A stretch of 64,000 nucleotides of DNA from Roseivirga sp. (GTDB taxonomy: Bacteria; Bacteroidota; Bacteroidia; Cytophagales; Cyclobacteriaceae): positions 124,001-188,000 of the forward strand of contig JAAWWF010000004.1 of the NCBI GenBank assembly GCA_021404565.1, in the 5' to 3' direction. Position 1 is the first letter of the stretch; every line of letters starts with the position of its first letter. The notes under the pieces are model-generated. The model was not told the origin of the DNA. It did no database searches and saw only the letters and a list, made by a program, of their open reading frames with translations. Made by a program: the position numbers and the translations under genes. This document shows, piece by piece, positions 53,022-61,884 of this stretch.

Positions 53022-54392
53022 GTGTACGCCATCGTTGACATCGAAACTACAGGAGGATCTGCGGCTTATCACAAGATCACAGAAATTGCCATTCTCATTC
53101 ATGACGGAAAAAGAGTGGTAGACGAATACCAGACCCTCATTAATCCAGAACGAGGCATCCCAATTGGCATCACCACGCTTACCGGTATTTCCAATGAAAT
53201 GGTGGTCGATGCACCCCGTTTTTATGAGGTGGCCAAAGAGATTTTCCAGATGCTGGAAGGCAACATCTTCGTAGCACACAATGTCAATTTCGACTACTCC
53301 TTTATCAAGAAAGAATTTCAGGACCTCGGAGGGAATCTGAATCTCAAAAAACTCTGTACGGTACGCCTCTCAAGAAAAATCATTCCTGGATTCAAGTCTT
53401 ACAGTCTTGGCCGGCTTTGCGATGAATTGGGTATTGCCAATCATGCGCGCCACCGTGCCATGGGAGATGCTAAGGCTACAGCGGAGTTGATGACCCTGCT
53501 GGTGGAAAAAGATGATAACGATCAGATCGGGCGTTTTCTTAAAAGAAACTCGCGAGAAGCCGATTTACCGCCTTATCTGCCCAAAGAAACCTTTGAAAAC
53601 CTGCCTGATGCTACAGGAGTGTATTATTTCCATGATGAGCACGGCAAAATTCTTTACGTAGGCAAAGCCAACGACATTAAGAAACGCGTTCGCAATCACT
53701 TCTCCAGCACAGACGTAGTCTACAAGCAAGGGCTCAAAGACAAGCTCTATGACATCAGCTATGAAGTTTGCGGAGATGAGATGATCGCCTTTTTGCTGGA
53801 GTCCTCGGAGATTAAGAAGCATTTCCCACCCTTTAACAAGGCTCAGAAATTCACTACAGCTAAGTACGGCTTGTATCACTACGAAGACGGTAGGGGAAAC
53901 CAGCGTCTGTCCATCGGAAAATCTTCCAAGGGACACGTCCCCCTGATTAGCTTTACCTCATTCGACAGGGCTCGTAACTACCTGATTACCCTGGTAAAAA
54001 CCCATGAACTGCATCCTGAGCTTTGCAGCTTGCCAGCTACCATGATGCAGTATTTCGGCTACTCTTTCAAAGAAGATACAGAGGAGGGAGATGAGTTTAA
54101 TCAGCGACTACTACAGGCCATTGAAGCCATCAAAGCCGATTCACAAACCTATTGCCTGTTGGGAGTAGGACGCAGTCAGAGCGAAAAATCAGTAGTACTT
54201 ATTGAAGATGGCAAGTACAAGGGCTTTGGTTTTTACGAAGAAGATCAGCAGTTTGAAACCGCAGCCTCTGTCAGAGATATTATTCAAGAATACCCTGATA
54301 CACCTGACGTACAGCGGATTATCAATCAGTTTATCGAAAAACGCCAACGCATCCAACTGGAAGTTTCTCCTGAAGAAGGAATGCTCTTCTAA
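53022..54392 (+). CDS. DnaQ-like exonuclease fused to a GIY-YIG nuclease domain
   Basis: This 456-aa protein has an N-terminal DEDDh 3'-5' exonuclease domain (YAIVDIETTGG with Asp and Glu; HNVNFDYSFIKKEF; HRAMGDAKAT with the catalytic His and Asp) and a following UvrC-like GIY-YIG domain (ATGVYYFHDEHGKILYVGKA, NDIKKRVRNHF). The C-terminal 170 residues are conserved only in such fusions. It is similar to the DnaQ-UvrC fusions seen in Bacteroidota and actinobacteria; it probably acts in DNA repair. The start is GTG at 53022, since an in-frame stop lies just upstream and the catalytic strand begins at residue 2. Confidence 0.92.
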   Translation: MYAIVDIETTGGSAAYHKITEIAILIHDGKRVVDEYQTLINPERGIPIGITTLTGISNEMVVDAPRFYEVAKEIFQMLEGNIFVAHNVNFDYSFIKKEFQDLGGNLNLKKLCTVRLSRKIIPGFKSYSLGRLCDELGIANHARHRAMGDAKATAELMTLLVEKDDNDQIGRFLKRNSREADLPPYLPKETFENLPDATGVYYFHDEHGKILYVGKANDIKKRVRNHFSSTDVVYKQGLKDKLYDISYEVCGDEMIAFLLESSEIKKHFPPFNKAQKFTTAKYGLYHYEDGRGNQRLSIGKSSKGHVPLISFTSFDRARNYLITLVKTHELHPELCSLPATMMQYFGYSFKEDTEEGDEFNQRLLQAIEAIKADSQTYCLLGVGRSQSEKSVVLIEDGKYKGFGFYEEDQQFETAASVRDIIQEYPDTPDVQRIINQFIEKRQRIQLEVSPEEGMLF

Positions 54393-54586
54393 TTAGTCAC
54401 TCCTGTCATTACTTTCCTGCTAAGGGAGATATTCCGCCTTCATTGGTTTTACTGCGTTCAGGCCATTCTTCCGTTAACCACTATTGATTATTGACCAGTC
54501 AACCAATAACCTGCCGGGAAAGCTATATAAGCCAATGGTCTTAACGCTGCTGGTTAAATACATAACTACAGCTCCAGAAACAGTTC

Positions 54587-57010
54587 TCAATCACTTCGCA
54601 ATGCCTTTACAGGGTTAGCCACCGCAGCCTTAATAGACTGGTAACTTACCGTAAGCCAGGCCACCATCAGCGCAAGCAGTCCTCCGAATACGAATACAGT
54701 AGGGCGGATACCCTGGTAATAAGCAAAGCCCTCAAGCCAGCTACGCATAATAAGTACGGTGACAGGAACAGCAATGACTACAGCCAGTAGAATGAGCTTA
54801 TTAAAGTCCTTTAACAGCATAAACACTACGCTGGCAGAAGAGGCGCCTAATACCTTGCGCACCCCGATTTCTTTCACACGATTCCCCACAATGTAAGCGG
54901 CCAGTCCGAAAAGGCCCACACAGGCAATGACAATGGCAATGGTTGCAAAAACCAGAAACAGGTAGCCGGAACGTTCTTCCGTATTATAAAGCTGCGCCAG
55001 GTTCTCATCCAGAAACTCAAATGACAACGCTGAGTTGGGTACCATTTCATCCCAAATGCGCTCAATAGAGCCTACAGTTTGTTGCAGGTTATTCGACTGT
55101 ACCTTCACAGGAATAGAACTGACAAAGGACTGTGCGCTCTGGTCACTGAAAATTGCCAGTGGCGTAATTTCCGTATGTAATGAGCGGTAGTTATAGTCAG
55201 CCAGGACGCCTACCACCGTATATACCCTGTTATTTTGAGGGGTAGCCGCATTGATGTTGGAGATGCGCTGACCAATAGGATTGCCCTCTATACCCAGGGC
55301 CGCAATGGCTTTCTCATTGAGGATCAGGCTGAGCGAATCCTGAAACTGCAGGTCAAAACCTCTGCCCTCCAGTACATTCATATTCATAGTAGCAATGAAA
55401 TTCTCATCAAATACGGCACAATTAAGCGCTACATTTTCTTCGGCTCCGGCTACCCTGAAAGATGAACCAAAGTAAAAACCTGTACCCGGCATAGCACTGG
55501 TAGAGGCTACCATTTGCACACCCGACACATTCATTACCTCATCTTTAAACGTTTTCAGATTCTGTAAAGAAAAAGCCTGCTCAATCACCAGGGTATTCTC
55601 CCGGTTAAAGCCCAGCTCTTTGTTCTGTAAAAACTTCATCTGATCATTAACAATCAGTGTACAGCAGATCAGCACGATTGAAATCCAGAATTGAAAAACA
55701 ACAAGGCCATTTCTGATCCAGGTACCTCGCTGACCCGAGATGATTTTGCCTTTAAGTACCACTGCCGGGCTAAAAGAGGAGAGCACAAAAGCAGGGTAGA
55801 TGCCGGCAGCTACACCGATGAAGACAGAGAAAATGACAAAACCTGGTATAAAGAATGGATTGCTGAGCAAGTCAAACTCGATCTGCTTCTGTGCCAGGTC
55901 ATTAAAATAGGGCATGGTCATATATACCAGTCCTATGCCTATTAGGGTACCCAACACTGAGATGAGCATGGATTCTACTAAAAACTGGGAGATCAGCTGC
56001 TTTTTGAAAGAGCCCAACACTTTGCGGATTCCTACCTCTCTCGATCTTTCGGTAGAGCGGGCAGTGGCCAGGTTGATAAAGTTGACTGCTGCCAGGGCAA
56101 GCACAAATACAGAGATGGATACAAAAATATAGATGTAGGTAATGTTACCATTGGGTTCAAACTCTGCCTCTAGCTGAGAAGTAAGGTGAATATCTCTGAC
56201 AGGTTGAAGGTAATAATGATAGCCATTCCCTGAAGCCTTAAAGTCGGCAAAGCTGATTCCCTGAGAACGCTCTATTTGTCCCGCAGCATAAATATCTACG
56301 ATCTCTTCCATTCGGGATTCAAAGTCGATATGATCGGTGCCCTCCTGCAATTGCAGATAGTTGTAAACAGAAAAGTTTACAAAATTTGGTTGCTGCAAAA
56401 ACTGTAAAGACTCCGTATTGATCAGCAGGTCGTAATGAAAATGGGTATGCTCCGGTACATCTTCACTAATACCTGTTACGATCAGATCGCCAAAACCACC
56501 TTTGAGAATTTTACCAATTGGGTCTTCCTGGCCAAAGTATTTTATAGCCGTGCTTTCGGTAAGAATCACGGCATTTTGAATATCAAAGACTTTGTCCGGG
56601 TCTCCTTGAACCAGCTCAATCCCGAAGATGTCAAAGAAATTGGGATCAGTTCCCATAAAATCCGACTCCAGGTAATTCTGGTCCTCGTATTGAACGTTTA
56701 CATCATTCAGCGATTTCCATAAACGGATAAAATCAGTGACTTCGGGGAAGTCTTCTTTGGCCTGTTTCGCCATGTTGGCCGGGGTAATGGCATAGTGTGA
56801 TACATGGTCAGGGTACATTCGATCCAGCGCCAGACGATAGAGATTCTGACCATTCGGATGATAATTATCATAAGAGGTTTCACTCTGCACAAACAGCAAT
56901 ATCAGCGTGCAAACAGCGATACTTACCGCCAGACCACCGACATTGATAAAAGTATAAAGCTTGTTTTTCAGGAGGTTACGTAGAGCGATTTTGACAAAAT
57001 TCTTGAGCAT
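54587..57010 (-). CDS. MacB/FtsX-type ABC transporter permease
   Basis: This 807-aa inner-membrane protein has the duplicated MacB architecture found widely in Bacteroidota: an N-terminal helix (FINVGGLAVSIAVCTLILLFV), a large periplasmic MacB_PCD domain, three helices (VFVLALAAVNFINLATARST ... RSREVGIRKVLGSFKK), then a second set ending with an FtsX domain (YIVGNRVKEIGVRKVLGASS). The ELGFNRENTLVIEQ motif is typical. These permeases export lipids or antimicrobials, or signal to peptidases; the ATPase partner is not in the window. The start is the ATG at 57010; a TTG 7 codons upstream is less likely. It is monocistronic. Confidence 0.92.
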   Translation of the reverse strand: MLKNFVKIALRNLLKNKLYTFINVGGLAVSIAVCTLILLFVQSETSYDNYHPNGQNLYRLALDRMYPDHVSHYAITPANMAKQAKEDFPEVTDFIRLWKSLNDVNVQYEDQNYLESDFMGTDPNFFDIFGIELVQGDPDKVFDIQNAVILTESTAIKYFGQEDPIGKILKGGFGDLIVTGISEDVPEHTHFHYDLLINTESLQFLQQPNFVNFSVYNYLQLQEGTDHIDFESRMEEIVDIYAAGQIERSQGISFADFKASGNGYHYYLQPVRDIHLTSQLEAEFEPNGNITYIYIFVSISVFVLALAAVNFINLATARSTERSREVGIRKVLGSFKKQLISQFLVESMLISVLGTLIGIGLVYMTMPYFNDLAQKQIEFDLLSNPFFIPGFVIFSVFIGVAAGIYPAFVLSSFSPAVVLKGKIISGQRGTWIRNGLVVFQFWISIVLICCTLIVNDQMKFLQNKELGFNRENTLVIEQAFSLQNLKTFKDEVMNVSGVQMVASTSAMPGTGFYFGSSFRVAGAEENVALNCAVFDENFIATMNMNVLEGRGFDLQFQDSLSLILNEKAIAALGIEGNPIGQRISNINAATPQNNRVYTVVGVLADYNYRSLHTEITPLAIFSDQSAQSFVSSIPVKVQSNNLQQTVGSIERIWDEMVPNSALSFEFLDENLAQLYNTEERSGYLFLVFATIAIVIACVGLFGLAAYIVGNRVKEIGVRKVLGASSASVVFMLLKDFNKLILLAVVIAVPVTVLIMRSWLEGFAYYQGIRPTVFVFGGLLALMVAWLTVSYQSIKAAVANPVKALRSD

Positions 57011-57169
57011 GACCTTATTAGTTTGAAACAAAAAAATACGTAAATTAATAGACGTAAACTAGTGGTTAACCGTTCACGTAATTGTTAATTGATAGACACA
57101 CATTGTGAAACAATTTCGCCTGATTCACGATTAATAAAGAAGTTAAAGCTAACTACCGTAACAAGACCC

Positions 57170-57364
57170 ATGAAAAGGACAAAAGAAATAGGAGAGAAAT
57201 TATTGAAGTATGCTGAGGAGCGATTCCCGGAGAGTTCACGCAAAACAAAGCAACTCAGAAAATATGTGAAAGACATCAGAGAAGTAAGTGGAGAGCTTAT
57301 ACTTTCCAGCTCCCTGATGGCCAGCCACAAGAAGATTTTTGTAGACCCCTCGCCAGAAGCTTAA
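57170..57364 (+). CDS. Small basic helical protein of unknown function
   Basis: This 64-aa protein starts MKRTKEIGEKLLKYAEERFP and ends with SGELILSSSLMASHKKIF. It is predicted largely helical and positively charged, without signal peptide or cysteines. An in-frame ATG at 57089 would add 27 residues of low-quality sequence; the one at 57170 is closer to the terminator-bounded gene. A terminator-like palindrome follows about 90 bp after the stop. I cannot assign a family. Translation is supported only by the intact frame. Confidence 0.45.
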   Translation: MKRTKEIGEKLLKYAEERFPESSRKTKQLRKYVKDIREVSGELILSSSLMASHKKIFVDPSPEA

Positions 57365-57455
57365 TACTTTTTCCCATCTGATGATGAGTAAACTCAGATG
57401 GTATTATAAGGCCGATAGAATCTATTGGCAGGCTTTTCTGTCTAATTTTATATGC

Positions 57456-57483
57456 AAACACCTGATATCGGGTGTTTTTTTTA
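57456..57483 (+). terminator. Terminator before the Trm112-like gene
   Basis: AACACC and GGTGTT flank the palindrome TGATATCG, followed by a run of eight T's, a good intrinsic terminator for the small gene at 57170. Confidence 0.75.
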
Positions 57484-57522
57484 TGTTAGTAGGGTGATTC
57501 GGTGTTTACTGGTAATATAGAT

Positions 57523-58422
57523 ATGGAACAAATCTTAGTTTGCCCATTTACTTCTAAAGCCTTAGTTCCGTTGAGTGAAGATGAGCTCGCGACTATTAAT
57601 AAAAGAATAGAAAGAGGGGAGTTGTACTTCCAAAGTGGCGTACCAGTCTGCTTCCCACTTCAAAAAGCGTACATTTCCATGCACAGAGTTTATGTGTATG
57701 CCGACATTGACGGGATTCTACTGATGAGCAAAGAAACTGCCATTGTTGAAAGAAACCGTATAGAGAATCCTCTGATAAGGGTTTCAGAAACTGAGGTGAA
57801 TGAGTTTTATCAGCAACTTGGTCTTAGCAGAGACGGTGTTTTGCTTCCACCTAAGGCTGAATTGCCAAATGAGCTGATGTTGGATGAAGATCAGCTCCGT
57901 AGTCTCTTTTCTATGTTGAATAAAGAAGGACATTGTTTGGTTACGTCCGGCACAGCTCAGGTAGATGAGCTTCATAATCTGGTTTTTGGCACCAACTACC
58001 AGACCCACATTCATATAGACCATGATATTAACAGGTTAAAGATGGTCAATGGAAAACTTGGAGCTCATACTTACTATGTATTCTGTGATGCTGAAATAAT
58101 GCCCTTTCACAGTCATTGTGTTGATGGTTACTTTTCCTTTAATCCCATCATGATGGCCTCGAAGGAGGTTCAGAAGGAGTTGTATTTTTCACTGAAAGAC
58201 GCTCTCAAACCAGCGACAGTCGGTATCTGCCTTATTTGTGATGAGGACCGGGATTATCTGCAGGCCTTTTATAAATCAGATGTTTTATCAGGCAGACTAA
58301 AACCCTGGAAGAGGTGCACTCTACCAGCATTCCATTTTCAAAAAACAGAATACCGAACACAAAATCATATGGGTGCTATTTCCAATAAAAGGTCGTTTGG
58401 TAGTCAATTCCTGAAAGCTTAG
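57523..58422 (+). CDS. Trm112-like domain fused to a class I methyltransferase-like domain
   Basis: This is a 299-aa cytoplasmic protein. Residues about 5-75 (LVCPFTSKALVPLSEDELAT ... SGVPVCFPLQKAYISM) follow the Trm112/UPF0434 pattern. The rest resembles a SAM-dependent methyltransferase: HIHIDHDINRLKMVNGKLGA as the acidic motif II, FCDAEIMPFHSHCVDGYFS as motif III and ALKPATVGICLICDEDRD as the post-motif strand. The usual glycine-rich motif I is weak (LVTSGTAQVDEL), so SAM binding may be altered. Trm112 proteins normally activate methyltransferases as a separate subunit; here the two parts look fused. The ATG at 57523 is favoured over the GTG 21 bp upstream. Confidence 0.55.
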   Translation: MEQILVCPFTSKALVPLSEDELATINKRIERGELYFQSGVPVCFPLQKAYISMHRVYVYADIDGILLMSKETAIVERNRIENPLIRVSETEVNEFYQQLGLSRDGVLLPPKAELPNELMLDEDQLRSLFSMLNKEGHCLVTSGTAQVDELHNLVFGTNYQTHIHIDHDINRLKMVNGKLGAHTYYVFCDAEIMPFHSHCVDGYFSFNPIMMASKEVQKELYFSLKDALKPATVGICLICDEDRDYLQAFYKSDVLSGRLKPWKRCTLPAFHFQKTEYRTQNHMGAISNKRSFGSQFLKA

Positions 58423-58478
58423 TCAACCAAAAGGAACAATAAGCCCGTAGTAATAGTTAAAGAATCAAATTGAGAAGG

Positions 58479-59024
58479 ATGAAAGCGAAAATTATACTTT
58501 GTGCAGGTCTTATGATAGTGTTGGTGACCAGCGTGCTGTCTGTAAGAGGAAGCCAGCTGGAAGCTCAGGATCAGGATAAAGCAAAGCAGGAGGCTAAGTA
58601 TGAGATAGAACTGACGGAAGCAGAGTGGAAGAAACGATTGACAAAGGAACAATTTCAGATACTGAGAAAACAAGCCACCGAGCGTGCGTTTACCGGTGAG
58701 TACGACAAGTTCTTTGAAAAAGGTACCTACTATTCTGCAGCTACACTTGAACCGGTTTTCAGCTCAGAAACCAAGTATAACTCAGGAAGTGGATGGCCGG
58801 CTTTTTATGCTCCAATTACTGAAGGGGCTGTGAAACTGATCAAAGATACCAGCTATGGCATGGTAAGATGGGAAGTGGTAGACAGCAAGAGTGGTTCACA
58901 CCTGGGGCATGTATTTGAAGATGGTCCTAAGCCTACAGGTCTGCGTTATTGCATCAACTCAGCGGCCATGATCTTTGTTCCTGAAGGAGGAAAGCCACCC
59001 GTATTTAAAAAAGACATCAACTAG
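58479..59024 (+). CDS. msrB: Peptide-methionine (R)-S-oxide reductase MsrB, exported
   Basis: This 181-aa enzyme reduces the R-sulfoxide of oxidised methionine. A hydrophobic signal segment ([18 protein letters not shown]) precedes a linker, so it acts outside the cytoplasm. The MsrB core is clear: [45 protein letters not shown] and the catalytic Cys in [13 protein letters not shown]. The two Cys-x-x-Cys zinc motifs of most MsrB proteins are absent (SAAT and SKSG-type in their places), so this is the non-zinc form. An AGAAGG purine run precedes the ATG at 58479; a TTG 9 bp upstream is also in frame. It is grouped with MsrA at 59612, with a MazG-like gene between. Confidence 0.93.
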   Translation: MKAKIILCAGLMIVLVTSVLSVRGSQLEAQDQDKAKQEAKYEIELTEAEWKKRLTKEQFQILRKQATERAFTGEYDKFFEKGTYYSAATLEPVFSSETKYNSGSGWPAFYAPITEGAVKLIKDTSYGMVRWEVVDSKSGSHLGHVFEDGPKPTGLRYCINSAAMIFVPEGGKPPVFKKDIN

Positions 59025-59053
59025 TTCTGTTGACGAAAATAATTACTTAACAT

Positions 59054-59079
59054 TGGCCTGTTTTTCAGGCCTTTTTTAT
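59054..59079 (+). terminator. Terminator after msrB
   Basis: GGCCTG and CAGGCC pair around a TTTTT loop and are followed by a run of six T's, about 30 bp after the msrB stop. Confidence 0.85.
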
Positions 59080-59087
59080 TTTCCAAT

Positions 59088-59564
59088 ATGCAAGAACCAC
59101 AACCACTTAATAGCGTAGCAGAATTCCACAAGACATTCAAACATCCTATTCTCGATACTCCGCAAATCCCGGCAGCAAAACGCTGTGAGCTCAGAGTATC
59201 ACTGATAGCTGAAGAGCTCAAAGAACTGGAGGAAGCCATAGCGGCCAATGACCTGGTAGAAGTGGCAGATGCGCTTTGCGATATCCAATACGTATTGTCT
59301 GGTGCGATACTGGAATTTGGAATGGGTGACAAGTTCAAAACCCTTTTTGACGAGGTGCAGCGTTCCAACATGAGCAAAACCTGCAAAACCATGGAAGAAG
59401 CCGAAGCTACCCGGGCTCACTACCTGGCCAAAGATGGTACCGAAAGCTATGTGGAAGAGTCAGATGGTCATTTTCTGGTATATCGCAAGGGTGACAATAA
59501 AACCTTAAAATCAGTAAATTACTCTCCGGCCGATCTGAAAAGCATTTTGTCTGACAAAAGCTGA
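59088..59564 (+). CDS. MazG-like NTP pyrophosphohydrolase family protein
   Basis: This 158-aa protein is all-helical and has the metal-binding pattern Glu-Glu-x-x-Glu ... Glu-x-x-Asp in EELKELEEAIAANDLVEVAD, within ALCDIQYVLSG, as in MazG-like and phosphoribosyl-ATP pyrophosphatase-like enzymes that hydrolyse nucleoside triphosphates to monophosphates and pyrophosphate. The preferred nucleotide cannot be told. The C-terminal part after residue 110 is a small charged domain. The ATG is 8 bp after the terminator of msrB, so it probably starts its own short transcript. Confidence 0.85.
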   Translation: MQEPQPLNSVAEFHKTFKHPILDTPQIPAAKRCELRVSLIAEELKELEEAIAANDLVEVADALCDIQYVLSGAILEFGMGDKFKTLFDEVQRSNMSKTCKTMEEAEATRAHYLAKDGTESYVEESDGHFLVYRKGDNKTLKSVNYSPADLKSILSDKS

Positions 59565-59611
59565 AAACCATTCTGCTCTACAGGTCGTTGCAGCTAACAA
59601 AGATTAAGACT

Positions 59612-60277
59612 ATGAAACTGCGATATTCTGTATTTACTATCCTCCTAAGCCTGACAATGTTTGCCTGTTCGCAGGCCCTGGGTCAGGGAACGGATGAGGT
59701 TGATAACTCCAAAAGACCAGCCGGTACTGAAATTGCCACCTTTGCGGGCGGATGCTTCTGGTGTACCGAGGCTGTTTTTGAAAGAGTAATTGGCGTGAAG
59801 GATGTATTCTCAGGTTATACAGGAGGCCCTCAGGAGCATCCGACCTATCGTCAGGTAAGCTATGGCGATACAGATCATGCTGAAGGAATTCAGATCTATT
59901 ACGATCCCAAATTGGTTACCTATAAGGAGTTGGTAGAAATTTTCTTTGCTACGCATGATCCTACTCAGCTCAATCGTCAGGGGCCGGATAGAGGGAGACA
60001 GTACCGCTCTGCCGTGTATTATCACAATGCCGAACAAAAGAAAATAGTTGCGGATCATATGACCAAGCTGACCAAATCGGGTAAATACAGCAAGGACATT
60101 GTAACAGAGTTAACAGCCTACGATAAATTCTGGGTGGCTGAAAAGTATCATCAGAACTATTATGAACTCAACCCCGGCAACGGGTATGTAATCAATGTAG
60201 CAGTGCCGAAAGTTAAGAAGTTCAAGAAATACTTTCCGGAAAAGCTCAAGCCTGAATATGGTGGTGGAGGGCACTAG
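59612..60277 (+). CDS. msrA: Peptide-methionine (S)-S-oxide reductase MsrA, lipoprotein-type
   Basis: This 221-aa enzyme reduces the S-sulfoxide of oxidised methionine. The catalytic Cys lies in ATFAGGCFWCTEAVFERV, and the family core continues with GYTGGPQEHPTYRQVSYGDT and FFATHDPTQLNRQGPDRGRQ. A lipoprotein-like signal (FTILLSLTMFACSQA) precedes it, so it acts in the envelope together with the exported MsrB. The recycling electron source (a thioredoxin-like protein) is not in the window. The ATG at 59612 fits the signal; a TTG 24 bp upstream is rejected. Confidence 0.94.
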   Translation: MKLRYSVFTILLSLTMFACSQALGQGTDEVDNSKRPAGTEIATFAGGCFWCTEAVFERVIGVKDVFSGYTGGPQEHPTYRQVSYGDTDHAEGIQIYYDPKLVTYKELVEIFFATHDPTQLNRQGPDRGRQYRSAVYYHNAEQKKIVADHMTKLTKSGKYSKDIVTELTAYDKFWVAEKYHQNYYELNPGNGYVINVAVPKVKKFKKYFPEKLKPEYGGGGH

Positions 60278-60491
60278 CCGGTAGCCTTTTCGAGTTCTCC
60301 TTCATAAGCATACGGAGATTTTGCTGCAGTCACTGGTGAGTAATTGGTTGATTATTAATTAGTTATTAGGACTGGAGGGGCAAGATGTCAGTGGGAGGTA
60401 AATTCCCGTCAGCACCGAATAGGTCAGACGGATGAATCTCACACGGGCTGGTTATTAAGTTGATTAGTAATTAGCAGACCAGCAAGTGAGC
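60278..60491. other. Gene-free spacer with low-complexity repeats
   Basis: No ORF. It contains ATTGGTTGATTATTAATTAG and GTTGATTAGTAATTAG units, reverse-complement relatives of the TAACTAATAACC motif in the other spacers, separated by CCCGTCAGCACCGAATAGG-type sequence. No clear terminator. Confidence 0.35.
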
Positions 60492-61004
60492 TTATTCACC
60501 ATCTGGAAAGCCATAGATGGTAGTATGCATTCTCACAATCTTCCATTGGCCGCCATGTTTTTCCATCAACCGTGTTTCTCTCTTCAGGCCTCTTAGTGAG
60601 TCGTATTGTTCAAAACTCACCCAGGCCCCTTTATCATATAGCCTTATTTCAATTTCATCCAATAAATCGGGTACTGGTTCCGGCTCAGGGTGCATTTGGA
60701 TATAATTTTTGCCAAAGCTACGGATAGCGGCCCAACCCAGTGTTTCTGAAACCGTGCTGTCTGTAAATATCATATAGCTTTTGGTGACATAGGGCTCATG
60801 TACCCACTTGTCTGCCCATTGATCGTAGTCCCTCGTAAAAAATGCCAGGGTCTCTTCGTTCAAAGTATTCAATATGGTTTCATACTCAGTTTCAATATCG
60901 CTTTTTTTCTTTTGGATCAATTGATAACCCAATACACACATCAGGCATAGCAGGGCCAGAGCAACGCAACCAGAGACAAGATCTTTCATGAGGTTTTTTT
61001 GCAT
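60492..61004 (-). CDS. Membrane-anchored SnoaL/NTF2-like domain protein
   Basis: This 170-aa protein has one N-terminal transmembrane segment (SGCVALALLCLMCVLGYQLI) followed by an NTF2-like (SnoaL/DUF4440-type) cone-shaped domain: ETLAFFTRDYDQWADKWVHE, IRSFGKNYIQMHPEPE, then GAWVSFEQYDSLRGLKRETR and GGQWKIVRMHTTIYG. Such domains bind small ligands or act as hydrolase-like enzymes; nothing specific is visible. The ATG at 61004 is chosen; a TTG 8 codons upstream is possible. Its neighbour on the same strand is an AraC regulator 46 bp upstream; possibly co-transcribed. Confidence 0.72.
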   Translation of the reverse strand: MQKNLMKDLVSGCVALALLCLMCVLGYQLIQKKKSDIETEYETILNTLNEETLAFFTRDYDQWADKWVHEPYVTKSYMIFTDSTVSETLGWAAIRSFGKNYIQMHPEPEPVPDLLDEIEIRLYDKGAWVSFEQYDSLRGLKRETRLMEKHGGQWKIVRMHTTIYGFPDGE

Positions 61005-61050
61005 AGTTAAGGTGGCTCCCTTTAGCAAAATTGTATAAAAGCGAACAGTC

Positions 61051-61851
61051 TTATGCTTTTAAGAAATACTGATTGATAGGGTGGTTCTGAAGGTGGTAAT
61101 CAGAAGGCTTGAAACCTGTAAAAGCCTTGAATTCTCTGATAAAATGTGACTGGTCATAGTAACCCGCATCGTAGGTTACAGAAGTGAAGGGCACTTCAGG
61201 TGATGCAGTCATTTGATGCAGTGCCTTTTGAAAGCGCGAAATCCTTTGAAGCTGCTTTGGTGGAACACCTATATTCTCCCTGAATATCTTCTGTAAATAT
61301 CGCTGAGATACATTGAAGGTGTTTGCCAGCGAATTTAAGTCCGTTTCTTCCTGTGCGTTCAACAATCTGTCAGACGAATAGCTGGCAATCTGGTCTTTTA
61401 GTCCCCTGGATGAGTTTATGGACGATTTTTCGAAATACCCATTGAGGACATTCAACAGACCGTGAATGTTGTTGCCGGATAAATATTCCCCAACCGAATC
61501 AATAAAGTTCTGATCAAAAACCAGCTCTAAGGGAATCGTCCTGTTGGTAAACTTATTGGCCGGGATATTTGAGAACCTGGAAAAACCATGGGGTGTAAAC
61601 CAAATGCCAAAGCTTTTGCCCTTGCCGGTTGCTCTTACTTTCAGTGGTTGGGTGATTTGCCCAATGAGCTTGGCCCAGGTTTCTTTCTGGTCATCCTTAT
61701 AGAAGTCCAGACCAATATTGAATACCATTTCAATGCAGCCATCTGCAAAAAAGACATCCCGGGTAGACACTCCAAAATCTCCTTCAGCCAGGTAGTACTG
61801 ATGTATATAAGGTCGAAGTACGGTTGTAGGAGTGAACCTTTGGATTTTCAT
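61051..61851 (-). CDS. AraC-family transcriptional regulator
   Basis: This 266-aa protein has an N-terminal DUF6597-like ligand-sensing domain (TTVLRPYIHQYYLAEGDF, GCIEMVFNIG, FGIWFTPHGFSRFSN) and a C-terminal AraC helix-turn-helix pair (LNSLANTFNVSQRYLQKIFR; FTSVTYDAGYYDQSHFIREF). The second helix-turn-helix signature GYYDQSHFIREFKAFTGFKP is strong. It controls transcription of an unknown target, possibly the downstream membrane NTF2-like gene. The inducer is unknown. Confidence 0.94.
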   Translation of the reverse strand: MKIQRFTPTTVLRPYIHQYYLAEGDFGVSTRDVFFADGCIEMVFNIGLDFYKDDQKETWAKLIGQITQPLKVRATGKGKSFGIWFTPHGFSRFSNIPANKFTNRTIPLELVFDQNFIDSVGEYLSGNNIHGLLNVLNGYFEKSSINSSRGLKDQIASYSSDRLLNAQEETDLNSLANTFNVSQRYLQKIFRENIGVPPKQLQRISRFQKALHQMTASPEVPFTSVTYDAGYYDQSHFIREFKAFTGFKPSDYHLQNHPINQYFLKA

Positions 61852-61884
61852 GGAACCGGTTGACTATGCGTTTTTTATGACAAT

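Noticed and set aside
53565-53936. Minus-strand ORF of 123 codons
   Set aside because: It is the shadow of the DnaQ/GIY-YIG gene.
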